NCBI GenBank assembly: GCA_963170055.1
Contig: CAUJGJ010000005.1
Coordinates: 1,123,167 to 1,187,166 of the forward strand
DNA length: 64,000 nt
Origin: Halisarca cf. caerulea
Taxonomy: Eukaryota; Porifera; Demospongiae; Chondrillida; Halisarcidae
Direction of reading: 5' to 3'
Under the pieces are notes generated by a model that saw only the letters and a list, made by a program, of their open reading frames with translations, did not search any database and was not told where the DNA came from. Positions 12,065-24,582 of the stretch are shown here, piece by piece. How positions within the stretch are numbered: the stretch's first letter is position 1; the number at the start of each line of letters is the position of its first letter. Made by a program: the position numbers and the translations under genes.

Positions 12065-12180
12065 CCAACTATTGTACATCCGTGGATATATATTATATAT
12101 CCGTGGATGCATAGTATATATCTGTGGATATATAATATATATCCACGGATGTATATTATATATCCATGGATATATTCTTG
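12065..12180. repeat. array of TATATCCGTGGATATA palindromes
   Basis: About five units between the inner inverted repeat and the nested foldback. It continues as 12570-12680 on the other side of the foldback, so the foldback appears to have inserted into the array. Confidence 0.85.
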
Positions 12181-12189
12181 AAGAAATAA

Positions 12190-12565
12190 TCTCAGGTGGC
12201 TTTCGGGAAACATGATTGTAATTCATTTGCCTCCAACCCAAATCTGAACATTGAATCATTTCTGAATCATTACTGACGTTTCGGCTGCATGCTTCAGCCT
12301 TCTTCAGAGTAGTATTGTTCAATAAGTATAAGATATAGGTAGATAGATATAGATATTAAAATAAGTATTGTTCAATGTACACTCTGCAACCTTCTTCGAA
12401 TTCATAGTACATTGAACAATACTTATCTTAATATCTATCTATCTGCATCTTATACTTGAGCTCATTGAACAATACTACTCTAAAGAAGGCTGCAGCATGC
12501 AGTCGAAACGACAGTAATGATTCAGAAATGATTCATTGTTCAGATTTGGGTTGGAGGTGAATGAA
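12190..12565. mobile_element. nested foldback element, about 370 bp
   Basis: The two halves are reverse complements around about 12390. The left has attcatttgcctccaaccc, gaatcatttctgaatcatta and gcttcagccttcttcagagt; the right has actctaaagaaggctgcagc, taatgattcagaaatgattc and gggttggaggtgaatgaatt. Short TCTA-like runs lie inside each arm. No coding capacity. Confidence 0.8.
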
Positions 12566-12569
12566 TTAT

Positions 12570-12680
12570 AATCATATATCCATGTATATATAATATATAT
12601 CCGTGAATATATATTATACATCCGTGGATATATAATGTATATCCGTGGATATATAACATACATCTGTGGATATATTCATG
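12570..12680. repeat. array of TATATCCGTGGATATA palindromes (right end)
   Basis: About five units between the nested foldback and the right outer inverted repeat. Confidence 0.85.
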
Positions 12681-12733
12681 AATCCACATTCCACAAGAGA
12701 TTCTACATCATGACTACATATGGCACCCCATAC

Positions 12734-13178
12734 AGGGGCGGCTCCATGACTTTCAGATTGGGGGGGCAAGTCTGGCCATGTTTTATGGTAATGTGATCAT
12801 GCCTGATAATTCAAATCAGGCTTAATCGAAAAGATTTGAGCAAAAACTGCACAAACACGTGTGAATGTGTGGTTATTGCGCAATCAAAAGATGGCAGCCA
12901 ACGTTGTCGTCAAGAAGTATTGATCAATGCTGAGGAATAATTAATTTCTCTCTTTTTGTGTGGCAATTTTCTTTCAAGCTATGTTTACTTTATTATAGAC
13001 AAACCTACTGTATCTTTGAAATCATTATGATACCTGCAAATGTATATATTACCTTCTGAATTTTTATCCTTCTCCTGAGCAACATTAGGGGGGGACAAGG
13101 CCCCTCCAATATTATGGTTGGGGGGGGGGGGGGGGGGGGGCAATTGCCCCCTCTGACCCCCCTGTGGCGCCGCCCCAG
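12734..13178. mobile_element. hAT-like MITE with GGGGCGGC ends
   Basis: Begins caggggcggctccatgac and ends tgtggcgccgcccc, which are imperfect inverted repeats of the CAGGGGCGG type common in hAT elements. A long poly-G run (about 13121-13140) lies near the right end. I could not find a clear 8-bp target duplication. It abuts the right edge of the composite element. Confidence 0.55.
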
Positions 13179-13795
13179 CAAATGGCCATTAACATGGCCA
13201 ACTCTGAAGCCCTAGTTAGGAAACCCCACGTTAAGACAGCGGAATTCGAAAAATCGCATATGATAAAAGTTTCAAATTGTTTTAAGAGTGATTTTAAGGG
13301 CTTTTTCGTACTTGTACTCCCAGAGCTGAGGAAATCGTTCAGGTATAAAGTAAGTGTCTCTTTTAGGAATCATGTACCGGCGAGCACCGTTAGGGTCTGT
13401 GAAAGTTTTTATCTTATTTGTGTGCTACACGCGTGCCCCATTCCGATCGGCGCCGTGGGACTAATTGCCACGTACCACTTCGATCAAGAAGAGATTTCGC
13501 GTCAAAATTTCAAATGTTGGCCTTAAACGAGCAATACCCCCAATTAAGTGCGTGGGATTCTCGATCTGAGTCCGCTACTGACTAGTCTAGGTGCTAGCCC
13601 TTACTTTTACCCTCACCTCGCCCACGCAGGAGAAGTACAGGGCTAGCGGCTAGACTAGCTACTGACCAAAAGCCAGTGACGAAGTTAGTAAACCTCGCTA
13701 ACGCTAGGTAATAATGCTCAGCTGCTTCATGAATTCACTCGGGTTGATCCTTATTGATTATTCTGTCTCCATCTAGGGAGGATTTTGGAAGAAGA
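13179..13795. other. GNAT leader region with a hairpin; open frame of unknown meaning
   Basis: An open frame of 120 codons (13164-13526) has no recognised motif and begins inside the MITE end. At 13583-13657 an inverted repeat (ctaggtgctagccct against agggctagcggctag) can form a hairpin. A likely splice acceptor (ttctgtctccatctag, ending 13776) precedes the start of the GNAT gene, implying an upstream noncoding exon. Confidence 0.4.
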
Positions 13796-14365
13796 ATGTC
13801 CACAGCAGAAATTGATCGTAATGAGGATGCTGAAAAAGGGATTAAAGCTCAAAGTATGGAGAGTTATATATACAGATTGTGGGAAGCTAAGGATCGCGAC
13901 AGTGTTTGCAGTATGATAAAGTCTGTAATAGAAAGTACTGGATATCCATACTTCCCACATGGAAGAGACCAAGACCTTGTGACAGTTGAGAAATCCTATT
14001 TTGAGAAAGATAAAGGAGAATTCTGGGTTTTAGAAAAGGACAAGAAGATTATGGGTTCAGGAGCATTTATAGAGTCTGAAAAAGATGGTGAAAAGTGTGC
14101 ATACATCTGTAGGATGTTCTTGTTGCCAGAAATTAGAAAGCAAGGACTAGGTAGAACTATGTTACAACTGTTGGAGAAGAGAATCAAGAGGAGAGGATGC
14201 AGGTCAATATATATTGAAACAGCTCCTTCTCTTGAGGATGCGCTCAGGCTGTACTGCAAGAGTGGATACAAAAAGGTGGAACTCAATGATGCAATAGATC
14301 CACGAACTGAAATGCTAATGTTCAAGCCTATCACAGAAAAACTTACTGAGAGAACTGCACCATGA
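13796..14365 (+). CDS. GNAT-family N-acetyltransferase (copy D, open)
   Basis: A 189-residue protein predicted to move an acetyl group from acetyl-CoA to an amine; the substrate is unknown. After a variable N-terminus come the LWEAKDRDSVCSMIKSV helices (about 27-45), a central sheet with FWVLEKDKKIMGSGAFIE, the acetyl-CoA loop in MFLLPEIRKQGLGR (about 118-131), the LLEKRIKRRG helix and a C-terminal SGYKKVEL strand. I chose ATG 13796 because a splice acceptor ends at 13776, just upstream, and copy F has the matching MST start. It is one of two open members out of seven copies in the window; no frame damage is visible. Single-exon coding is inferred. Confidence 0.85.
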   Translation: MSTAEIDRNEDAEKGIKAQSMESYIYRLWEAKDRDSVCSMIKSVIESTGYPYFPHGRDQDLVTVEKSYFEKDKGEFWVLEKDKKIMGSGAFIESEKDGEKCAYICRMFLLPEIRKQGLGRTMLQLLEKRIKRRGCRSIYIETAPSLEDALRLYCKSGYKKVELNDAIDPRTEMLMFKPITEKLTERTAP

Positions 14366-16640
14366 CATAAATGAACAAAATTGTCTATAATACTAATTTA
14401 AGGCCCCACAAAGTTAATAATATGTTTCTGGTCTTGGACATCTTTGAATATTGACCAGGTCACCAGGGTTTTTATTTTATTTTTTTTCAATCTGGTCATC
14501 GAGGAAGGCATTCATGGATGTATAATCCTTATATCTGTGAACAGAATCTATTAATGCTGACAAGAATTAATGTTGAATTGAAACAAGTTGAAAGATGATA
14601 CAAAACTTATACAGGACAATTAAATGGGAGTGCATGTCTGTATCGCAGGTAGGTTGTGTGCAAACTCAGCCAGAAAGGGGGCATTTTGTGGTTTTAAAGG
14701 AATGTTATAAAAAGTGTCACATCGGCTAGTTTTGCATGAGTTGGTCATGTGCAGAATGCGTGAACTTAGACTGGATAATTTGTCTTCTTCTTGTTTTGTT
14801 CTTTTTAAATCTTCTAAAACCTTAACATCACCGAAACAAATAAGAAAATCGAAAGCCGACGTGGGGAAAGGTTAGCAGACTGTCCAACCTAGACACCACC
14901 CTAAAGAGGGACATGTATCAGGCTACAGTTTGTGGCATACATGTCAGTGTCTGTCAACATCACATACATGCTGGACTACAACCTCAGATACTATGCTATA
15001 ACAGGCTCTAACTTTCTTCCTGTATGTGTCTCAGTTGAAATGACGTCATAATATTATAAAATGGCCATCTTTAGTTCAGTTGGCTTCAGGTCTCAAAAAT
15101 GTTCACTTTACTGAACATTTTGAGCAAATATTTAGTAATTTAACTCTAATAAATGGAGACATTTGAGTCTCTATTTGTGATTATATCTGAATCAATGCTC
15201 ACGTATCCGGACAAACACTGTCCCAGTCGGGACTCGAGAAAGAGGCATGAAAAATCGGGACAATCCTGCCTAAATCTGGATGGTTGGACCATAGACACTC
15301 TAAACTACAACTAATAATAATTGTGAACACATGAGACCCGATATCCATGTTGTAAAATGTGTGGGTGGACAAAATATTATTTTACTTTAGTAATTACCGC
15401 CACAGAGTTGTTCTGCCTTCAGTACTGGTATTTGTAAGTTCAATTCTGTCTTATGCAGGAATAGTCACTTAAATAGTCACCGTTCTCTTCCACTGTCATT
15501 TACGTAACAAAATCACGAAATGAACATACGGATGGTTTTCACACTTATTTACCAGTTTGGATGCCTTAGTAGAGGTGAAATTGTATTTAATCGAAAGAAA
15601 CGGATTCTGTACAAGGAGATCTGTGATTTATACTCAAATAACCAAAGGGTTATGGTAGACATCAAGTGCACATCATGTGGTCATAGTTGTTTCTGATTTT
15701 GTGCGTTTTCCAAAAACGCTGTATGTAAACTGGTCGAAAACGATACAGGGACGGGACACCCTGATTGTTAACGGATTCACACAAAAACATTCTAGTCAGT
15801 CATGTGATAATGAAGTCACACTTCCGGTTTGAAGTCGCTGCATTCATGGGATCTTCTGTACAAGGACATCCACATTCTGCTGACCGATGCCATTGTTTTC
15901 AACTGTGGCGTTTTTGCAGTTTACACACATTTTTTAGTTTTCTGAGGGATAAAACCGTGGCTGAAACTGCCAAAATGCAGCACATTTTCTTCAAAATTGC
16001 AACGAAAGTGAAAAATACAAAGCTGAAGGATAAAACTTCTTCGTAAACCTGATACCGTTGTTGCAGAGATGAACCCTTATATTCGCAAGTAATTCGGGAG
16101 GAGGGGCGGCAGCCCCACGGGTTTTTTACCCGAATTACTTGTTTCCGGAGTAATAATAGTAATAATAGTATGAATATAATAATAGTAATAACAATATAAT
16201 ACAAATTACACACACAAATTTTATTGTTGCATTTTCAGAGGTATCCACTTTGGTTTACAGATTCAAAAATTATCGTTTTGGGTAGCTTCGACTATTTCAT
16301 GATACGAGATACAAGATACAGTTGCAATATGTGTTACAAGATATGCAGTTGTGATACAGAATTGACAGACAAGAATTCGCTTTTCTTGTCCACGATAGAA
16401 GCCAGACGATTGGTAAGCACGCTGCGCCCAATAGCAACAATGAGCTGACAGTGGTAGACTTCCCTTCCTACGTCTTTGATAACGTTTAGGATAGGATATT
16501 GTTGTTGTATCGTGTGCCTATTTGTCCAGTGGATATATTAGGGTTAGGGTCTTGAAGGTTGACAGCCTTTACCACTGGCAGCTTAAAGCTTTCATAGTGA
16601 ACCCCATGACAAAAGCTATAATCAAGCCACACAGCTGCAG
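14366..16640. other. no gene recognised; dispersed repeat and hairpin
   Basis: About 14410-14660 resembles 41475-41690 (gtcttggacatctttgaata, acaagttgaaagat, gggagtgcatgtctgtat), so it is a dispersed repeat. A perfect 13-bp inverted repeat (caagtaattcggg with its complement) lies at 16086-16141 with a GC-rich loop. The open frames at 15765-16046 and its reverse show no domain I know. Confidence 0.45.
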
Positions 16641-16643
16641 GCT

Positions 16644-16668
16644 TGTGTGTGTGTGTGTGTGTGCGTGC

Positions 16669-16760
<92 letters not shown>

Positions 16761-16763
16761 GGT
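16644..16763. repeat. (TG)n microsatellite
   Basis: TG array with a few GC-rich interruptions (gcgtgcgtgcg near 16664). Confidence 0.95.
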
Positions 16764-16942
16764 GGGTGGGTGTGCACATATGCATGTGTTTCATATTATT
16801 GCAAGACAGAATGTAACCAGCAATCATAATAAAACAGCTGTACAATCAAATGTTAACTCTTTTGAACTGAGTTCTTAAATTAATCCAGCTGCAAGATGTG
16901 GGTGAAAGTTATTTTACAGCATAACATAATAAATCGGAAAAC

Positions 16943-17313
<371 letters not shown>

Positions 17314-17378
17314 CTTGATAATGCAGCTTCAACGTTATTAAGGTTTACATAGCATGTTTTCGAACAACAATTTGGGAA

Positions 17379-17935
17379 GATAGGATGTCTACAAGAATTG
17401 ACAAAGATGTTGAAATCAAAATATGAAGAGATGTAATATATTGTACAGATTGTGGGAGGCTAAGCATCGTGACAGTATTGGCAGTATAATTAAGTTGCAG
17501 CTTTAGAAAGTTGCGTACTAATACTGTATCTCCCACATAGAAGAGATCAATACCTTATGGTAGTTCAGAAATACTATATTGAGGAAGATAGCTACAGGTA
17601 AATTCTGGGTTATTGAAAAAATAAGACGATTATGGGGTCAGGAGCGTTTATAGAGACTAAAAGGTGATGAAAGGTGTGCATACATCTGTAGGATGTACCT
17701 GTTACCAGAGGTCGGAAGAGAAGGACTAGGTAGGGCTATGTAGCAACTGCTGGAGAAGAGAATCAAGAGGAGAGGATGCAGGTCTATATACATTGAAACA
17801 GCTCCTTCTCTTGAGGAGCTTGCAGGCCGCACTACAAGAGTGGATACAAGAAGGTGGAACTCAAGGATGCAATAGATCCACAAGCTAATATACTCTTATT
17901 CATGCTTACTACAGAAATATATACTGACTTAAATA
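17379..17935 (+). pseudogene. GNAT acetyltransferase pseudogene (copy E)
   Basis: Aligns along the whole length of the intact GNAT genes: aggatgtctaca start, LWEAKHRDS region, ATGGGGTCAGGAGC, YICRMYLLPEV, GLGRAM. It has many frameshifts, and a TAG replaces the CAA/CAG codon in ATG-TAG-CAACTGCTGG near 17741. Its 3' flank matches that of copy C (compare 18070-18310 with 7480-7720). Confidence 0.85.
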
Positions 17936-18813
17936 ACTGTGCCATAACCATAATATGTGACTGTAAATATAATCATAACTGCATGAATTAGTATTCCGTC
18001 TATAATGCTATATTTGACATTTTGTCTAGAATTTCATACACCTTGCATTGCTGCTTTTGTATAAATACAGCTAGTCATGACCTGCAATATGGCTTAATTG
18101 GTTTTATTGATAAACATGTCGGCCTGATTAAGGAATGGTGAAATAATGCATCTCTTCATTGTGGATATCAAGGACATTCGTGGATTGTACACTCAAGGCC
18201 AGAAGTGCATAAACATAACATGTAAAGGAGAAAACATGGTTCAAAGAGAGAGTATGACACAATTACGAACTTTTTTCTTGAAATGGTAATACATAAAATT
18301 AATGCAGCTTTACCTAGCAACCTGCAAAACATGGACCACATTGTTATAGAGGCCACCATAGGCTGATCCATTGGTCACCTGTTTAATACAGTACTAGTTG
18401 AAGCCGAGTTTTTCTGTGATCACAGAATTCTCATTTTCCTGCCATCTTCCAGTGAAGGATCACATTTTTAATTTGTTGTAAGAACTCCATGCAAACAGTT
18501 TTGTTTGGGTGTGAACTTGTCCCCTCGTTCTCCCATTGGTCTTCCTTTGGTCTCAGGAACAATTATTGGGAGTAAAATGGCACACAATGCAGCTAGAGAT
18601 GCAAAAATGACAAATGACAGTGCCGCATCAATCCGATGCTCTAAGAATGGGAACACTAGGGATAGTATTATGCTATTCAGTTGATAAGAACCAGTGCATA
18701 TGCCAAGAGCAAGTCCTCTCCAATTATCGGGGAAGAGTTAAACAGTTATGACATACGGTTGCACCATCCAGAACATCCCATTGCTGTGCATTACAAATCA
18801 AGGCTAAAGGACT

Positions 18814-18975
18814 ATAAGGTAGAGTGCCCTAATTTTGTACAGCCCCTACTTCTGAACACCGCCTTTTCCTGAGCTCAGGAACTAGAGTTGGAGACATTTA
18901 AGCCTGCCATTTCTTAGCACTAACAAAGGGCATAACAGTTGCTGAAGGGACTGTTCAAATTAGGGTACTCTACCT
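18814..18975. mobile_element. 160-bp MITE inside transporter copy 1
   Basis: Ends are inverted repeats (aaggtagagtgccctaattt against aaattagggtactctacctt). The paralogous transporter copies lack it at this position, which gives the empty-site comparison. Confidence 0.75.
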
Positions 18976-19394
18976 TGCTGTTCTCCAAGTTGTGAGTTGA
19001 TTTTTGGTTCAAAAAAGCACTTTTCTGTAATTGTCAAATTCAGAGAAATACCTTTGGCAAAGACATCTTTGGAACCACGTGGGCTGAAACTGTCCACTAG
19101 AGAAAAGTATACAGCAGACGTTACCCATGCAGACACACTCCAGTAGCTCCTATTGCACAGGACATTATGTGACCAATCCTCATTGACACAAATGTTGTCA
19201 ACACTGACCCAATCAAGTCACTGACACCAATTGTTAATGCCACTAGTATGCCATGTGGTACAGTCCATTGATCAGCACCAGCTACTTGTAGTACTGGTCC
19301 CACATACTGCACTAATACCATGTAACCCATGGACACATGAAAGAAGAAGACCAGCTCAACTACTAGCAATCTTTTACAGAAAGAACCCATTTTT

Positions 19395-19975
19395 ACTAGT
19401 GGGGGAGAGACATCATTCAGTATTCAAACTTACAATAACCATGCATGGTAATCATACAGATAATTATAAGATGGCAAATGATTTGATGTGTATAAAAGAA
19501 GTTACCTAGGACTCAGGGTTGTTCATTGAGATGCATTATACAATGCAATCAGGGTGAATGCTGATAGACATTGATACAACACAATGACCTGGCAAGGTAC
19601 AATAGTTCTTAGGCTACTTCAGGGGTAGTCCATTTCCTTCTACAAAAGAAAAAAAATCAATCTCCTCAAGAATTAGTTGGTGATCATCCTGTGGAAAATG
19701 GTTCCTCTGAGAAGGCGCAAAGGTTAAGAAGGACGTCATCCTCGCAGGTCAGGCTGATTTACATCAGCTAGTGGACAGCTAGTGCAAATTTGCTTAGGGT
19801 TACCTGGTTGCCGCCACCATATCTTCCATCACGGCTTTTTGCTTCACAATCTCATCCAAACTTAAACTCATTTCTTACTCATCCTCCTCTGTAATGGTGG
19901 CCAGCATTCCCTTCTTTTAAAGACACCTCTTCCTCACAGGCCACGTGGTGGTAGACATCTTAGTCATGTGATGTG
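19395..19975. other. about 580-bp insertion in transporter copy 1
   Basis: Sequence absent from the other three copies interrupts the second exon between the CKRLL and KFHLS codons. No inverted ends or coding motif are evident to me. Confidence 0.5.
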
Positions 19976-20271
19976 ATTTTACTCAGAAACTAGAAAAATA
20001 GCAACCCGTTCTTTGCCTTTGCTATACATTTTATGCCATGAGAGATGGAACTTTAATACTGGTAATAGAAACAGTATAAGCATGATCCTTTCTCCACCAT
20101 GGATGAATGCACAGATCCAGTATGGGAGGAAGGTACCAAGAGTGTATGCTTCTATCGTTCCCAGAGAGTAAGCTATATACTTAAAAAAGTAATGAAGGCG
20201 AATCGATACTGCTGAGGTGAAATTTGCACCTATGAATACCTGCAGGGAAGTGTAAAAACACTTACCGTAGA

Positions 20272-20577
20272 GCGGGAAATTTTCGCGGCATAAATTTTCG
20301 CGAATCGAAGTAAAATGTAATTTTCGCGATGTGAAGATTTTTATTTGCGTTTTGTTACGTTTCAAGTCGTTTGCGTCCATTTCTAGACCATTTCAAGTTC
20401 GGAGCGCGCTTTTCGCTGAGTTTAACGCTCCATTCCTTGGAGAATCTTGTTATAGCATGCTGTTTTCCCGACTTTAGTGCGCATCTGTCGAAATTTTCGC
20501 AGTTAAAGTTTCGCGAATCCGTACAATTCGCGAATATAGCGAAAATATTGCCTCGCGAAAATTACCCGCTCTACGCT
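20272..20577. mobile_element. MITE with GTAGAGCGGG ends, CGCGAAAATT-rich
   Basis: Inverted ends gtagagcgggaaattttcgcg-like and its complement at 20557-20577. The inside is rich in ttttcgcg/cgcgaaaa. It sits in the intron region of transporter copy 1. Another element with the same TTTTCGCG flavour is at 52113-52613. Confidence 0.75.
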
Positions 20578-21360
20578 ATAATGTAATGGAAAACAATAAG
20601 GTAGTTCACACAAATGATGTGTACAGGAAGTGTGGGCTAATTTTGATCTTAATGAATTGAGACCTAAACATTAAATTTTACATATTATAAGCAGAATATG
20701 CTGACCATCACCAATATCTTCACAGTAGCATCCATGCCACTTATTGGAAATGTTTAGTAATAATCATAGTACATTGTGGTAATATTAAAATCTATGACAT
20801 GATGTGTATATGAATACATATAAAGGCTATAATAGTGTGTGCACATGTCTGGAAACGAGCATTATGAGTAGCATTAGACCATCCACCGCTCAATCCAGTA
20901 ATAAATCTCCCTGTCAACAAGAGATCCCAAAACATAGTAGACGATGGTAAAAACCAGCTAACACCAATCATGCTCCATCCGACAGCAAACACCACCACAC
21001 CTAGCACCATGGATAGCACAGGACCAAGTATACTGATGAGGAGAGAACTGGAAATACCTCCAATAGCACCTCCTATTAAGACCTGTCAGAGGGTCCAATC
21101 AGGCTTTGATATAAGCAGAAGTCTGTCTATTCAATCCAAGGTGTGGAATTAGCATCTCTGTTCATTTCATCCAATAATGGAGATGAAAATGCTAGTGCCT
21201 GGCCATAAGAGGAATAAAAAAGGGCTGTAACTGAAGCTGGAGTTTAACAAACTTCCAACTACAACAGGTGATAAAATCTTCTTTGTCTTTAGTCATTAGA
21301 TCACTTCTGTCTCCATTTGAAAGTGACTCCTTTTCAGTCTCTGTATTGTCTTTCATTTAA

Positions 21361-22612
21361 TTGGATAAAGATTCTATATTTCTACCTACACCATAAAATT
21401 CTTTCATCATAAATATCGTGCTACACTACTTCCTGTGAATATTTTTTTGTGATTCACACAACATGCATGTGTTTTCATACACCAATCACCTTTAGTTATT
21501 TCATTGACAATGGCTATTATATCCCCCAAAACTGATTGAATATTTTTATTGTTTTGTAATTCTGATCTTTCGTTTTATTTTATTTTTTTGCTGCATCTCA
21601 ATTTTTTGGAATCTTTGTACTTCCTCCATGTTTCTTTTGTGTTTTGCCTTTGTCCCTTTTTTCCTTTTTTTTCTTTTTTTTCTTTTCTGGGCGCCACTGA
21701 TAGTAACCTCTGGCTAAAGGTTCCCCAGATTAAATAAGAATACATGATACCTGATATCTGATACCTGAGTCATGCATACTTTTATTGCCACAGATCAACT
21801 AGCAAGTTGGAAATCAATTGACCATGCAACTGTACCAGGACAAGCATAGCATCGTCCATTTGTATCATTGGAATGGTATCTTATGAATGGTATATATGAT
21901 TTAACATCTCTATGGTAAGACTGTCCAGGATGACTCTGGTTTTCCTGGCAATAAATTCTAATGTCTTTCATTTGCCATGAGAAGTGTGATTAATGGAGCT
22001 TGTATGCATGCCCCTAGAAATAAACAAGGAAACAAGCCTCAAATAACCAAATCTTAATATTTATTGAAACTGTAAAACCGCAATCATGCACAACTGAACA
22101 CTGAGTCTATAGTGCACAAGGCTACAAATGATTCATTGTTGTACACATGCATGTGACAGTGTGGGCAATGCACCATGCAACACATAATAGCATAAACGTA
22201 GTAATCATGGCAGAACTTAGTAGGACAAGATATCCTATTGTAGTACAATGCAGCATAGAATACATGCAGCACATGACACACACAAATGCTATAGTTTACA
22301 GGTGCACCACAGGGAGGTCAATAAGGCAAATTTATGTCCGGGACTCAAAAGATTAGTCATTTTCTCAGAACACCTTCTTAGCGGGATAATCATGCTGTAT
22401 ACATTAGAAGTTAGCATGTAATAAAGCAAATTTGATATCTTTAGTTATAGTTTTTGCTCTTCTAATGATGCACCCTTTCCATTCAAAATAATACAAGTCA
22501 TGCAAGCACAAGGCATAAGGTACAGTACATTTCATCGACAATGAAGTACTATCAACCCCTCCTTGAACAGCCTAAGTTAAAGCCATGACACTTGATTAAA
22601 CTAACTAGGTCC
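21361..22612. other. no gene recognised
   Basis: Intergenic sequence upstream of transporter copy 1 with pyrimidine-rich runs (21590-21690). No supported exon or repeat boundary. Confidence 0.4.
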
Positions 22613-24523
22613 TTATATTATTATTTTTATTATCATTATTATTATTATTATTGCTGCTTTGCAGTCACAAATTGTGACTGATGGACTGACACCTAAATTG
22701 GTGCAGCCAAATATACAGCAATGAAATAATGGTGGAATGAGGAAAGTGATATAATTGTAAGAAGTTAAAAGTATATAAAATGCGGCTGGTATTGAAGACA
22801 ATTTGGGGGGGGGGGGGGGGGGGGGAATTTGCATGAAATAAAAATGTATGCTGCATGTGGGCCCAATAATATCATGTAATAATGACCGTAGACAGTGAGA
22901 TTGATGTGTGATTTAATTGGCACGAAATTCAGATGCATAGTGTAAGCTCTTACCTGGAATTATATACAGAATTGCAGCAGAAATGAACATACATGGATTA
23001 AAGAAAACAACTGGGTGCAAGGTGATATAAAGGGACTACAAGGGAATCAAAATACAATCATGTGAACAAGGACATACACAGTATATACACACATTAATTT
23101 ACTACATGGACAGAGATTAGGTAGCTAGGGGTACATGTCCCTGTAAAGATTTGCTGGGGAGTTAATTACTTGATAGATGTCAATTAGGAGAGATTGCAGT
23201 GACAGCGTGGGCAAATGTAGTGGAAAGTGCATGGGTTGTCAGGGCAAAATGTAGATAAAAAATGGCCCCAAAATACTGTGATTAGTTGCTAAGTGGTGTT
23301 TTGTGGATTGTCTTGTTCCAGATATTACAAATGATACATAGCTTAATATTTGACTGTATTGACAGGGCGATTGTAAACATTTTGACCATAAAAATCAAAT
23401 CATGTAATTCAAGCCAGTACATCAGTGGGAGCATTTGGAGTGTTAAAAGCCTGTTTCTGTAACTAATAGAATAGTCATTGGCAATGAATTTGCTAGCACG
23501 TCTCTGGATGTTCTCAAGGGACACAATATCCTTGATAAGGTAAGGTCTCCATAATTGTGAGCAATATGATAATTTGGAGCGAACTAGAGATAGATAAAGC
23601 GATTTTCGTACAGATGTCGAATTGGAGGAACCATGAAGAATTCGTTTGATGAAGTTGAGAGCACGGTAAACAAATGCACAGACAGATTTGTAGTACATGG
23701 AAAGTCCATAAAAGATTACAGGAGACAATTACACCGAGATCACAGTATTCAGTACGGGACTGGAGGATTCCCCAGTCCATGTTGTAAATGGGAGCAGTTG
23801 ACTTAGTGAATCTGAAGCAGACGCATGCACATTTAGAAACATTTAATGACAGATACCATTGGTCACACCAATTCAGGATTGAGTCAATGTCTTGTTGCAC
23901 TTGGTTACTACATGTTCAAAGGTGTGTTCATTGATTGCAGAAATTTTGTATCATTGGCAAATAAATATGGGATGAATGAGGGATAGAGTTAGGTAGATCA
24001 TTAATGAATATCAGAAAAAGTATTGGTCCAAGAATGCTTCCCTGTGGTACACCAGAGTGCACTGGTAGGAGTTCAGAGAGTATACACTGTCTATTTCAAC
24101 AAAATGGAATCTATTGGACAAATAGAATTTAAACCATTGCCACAGTGAGCCTGTGATCCCAAAATGCCAGAGTTTATACAAAAGTTCCTCGTGAGGTACT
24201 GAGTCAAAAGTATTTTTGAAGTCCAAAAAGATGGCATCAGTTGGTTGCCTGCGTCAGCTGCTTTAAAGATTTCTGAATATGAGAGTAGCAGTTGCATGAG
24301 GCATGATCGCCCTTGGATGAAGCCAAACTGTTGTGTAGAAATGCGTGGGTACACATATGGTATGATTTTGCGGAAGATGATGGACTCCAGAACTTTGGAT
24401 AGGAGGGGAAGTAATGATATTGGACGGTAGTTTGACACATTTGACTTGAACCAGATTTGAATACTGGGCAGATTTTATGACTTTCCATTCTGAAGGAATG
24501 CAAGAGTTGGCTATGTATGTACA

Positions 24524-24527
<4 letters not shown>
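22613..24527 (-). mobile_element. Jockey/CR1-type LINE, 5' truncated, dead
   Basis: In sense (- strand) it starts next to the (TA)n at 24529 and reads reverse transcriptase blocks across several frames: YRPISLLP, FGFIQGRSC, LDFKNTFDSVPHEELL, a stretch equivalent to [23 protein letters not shown] and the post-RT part (YCSQLWRPYL, LENIQRRASKFI). The catalytic YADD/FADD box reads F-A-N-D, so one Asp is lost as well as the frame. A 3' part ending in (AAT)n at about 22613-22650 probably belongs to it. A related 3' segment occurs at 44810-44965 on the + strand. A poly-G run lies at about 22804-22825. Confidence 0.8.

Positions 24528-24528
<1 letters not shown>

Positions 24529-24571
<43 letters not shown>
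24529..24571. repeat. (TA)n microsatellite
   Basis: Simple TA run at the 5' junction of the truncated LINE. Confidence 0.9.

Positions 24572-24582
<11 letters not shown>

Larger units (their letters stand above)
10639..12733. mobile_element. composite inverted-repeat element with decayed integrase and palindrome arrays
   Basis: The outer ends are inverted repeats: tatggtgtgccatatg...gatgtagaatc at 10639-10680 pairs with gattctacatcatg...catatggcaccccata at about 12698-12733. A second, inner inverted repeat (about 10950-11145 against 11908-12062) flanks an integrase-like region. Short palindromes (TATATCCGTGGATATA) fill the junctions, and a roughly 370-bp foldback (12190-12565) is nested in one of them. 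The layout suggests a DDE transposon of the rve/IS3EU-like kind reduced to a foldback derivative. The superfamily is an inference from the integrase. Confidence 0.7.
18465..21360 (-). pseudogene. SLC2-like sugar transporter, decayed copy 1
   Basis: Reverse-strand pieces of both exons of the transporter at 32551-34490: N-terminal exon at about 20860-21350 (SLLISILGPVLSMVLGVVVFAVGWSMIG), then the membrane parts near 19979-20245 and 19121-19390, and the tail PETKGRPMGERGDKFTPKQ near 18500. It is broken by frameshifts, by a MITE at 18814-18975, an insertion of about 580 bp at 19395-19975 and another MITE in the intron. The donor corresponding to AAT|GTTCGT reads AATGCTCGT. It is clearly dead. Confidence 0.85.

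Noticed and set aside
10678..12663. Open frames with repeated IYPWIYIIYP-like peptides
   Set aside because: They are translations of the TATATCCGTGGATATA palindrome arrays.
10690..12680. CRISPR-like repeat arrays
   Set aside because: Unit and spacing are irregular, there are no unique spacers of constant length, and the DNA is animal. It is a palindrome satellite in a mobile element.
13164..13526. 120-codon open frame upstream of the GNAT gene
   Set aside because: It begins inside a MITE end, shows no motif, and overlaps the presumed leader of the GNAT gene.
15765..16213. Overlapping open frames of about 90-105 codons on both strands
   Set aside because: No domain, no splice support, overlapping in opposite directions; left unannotated.
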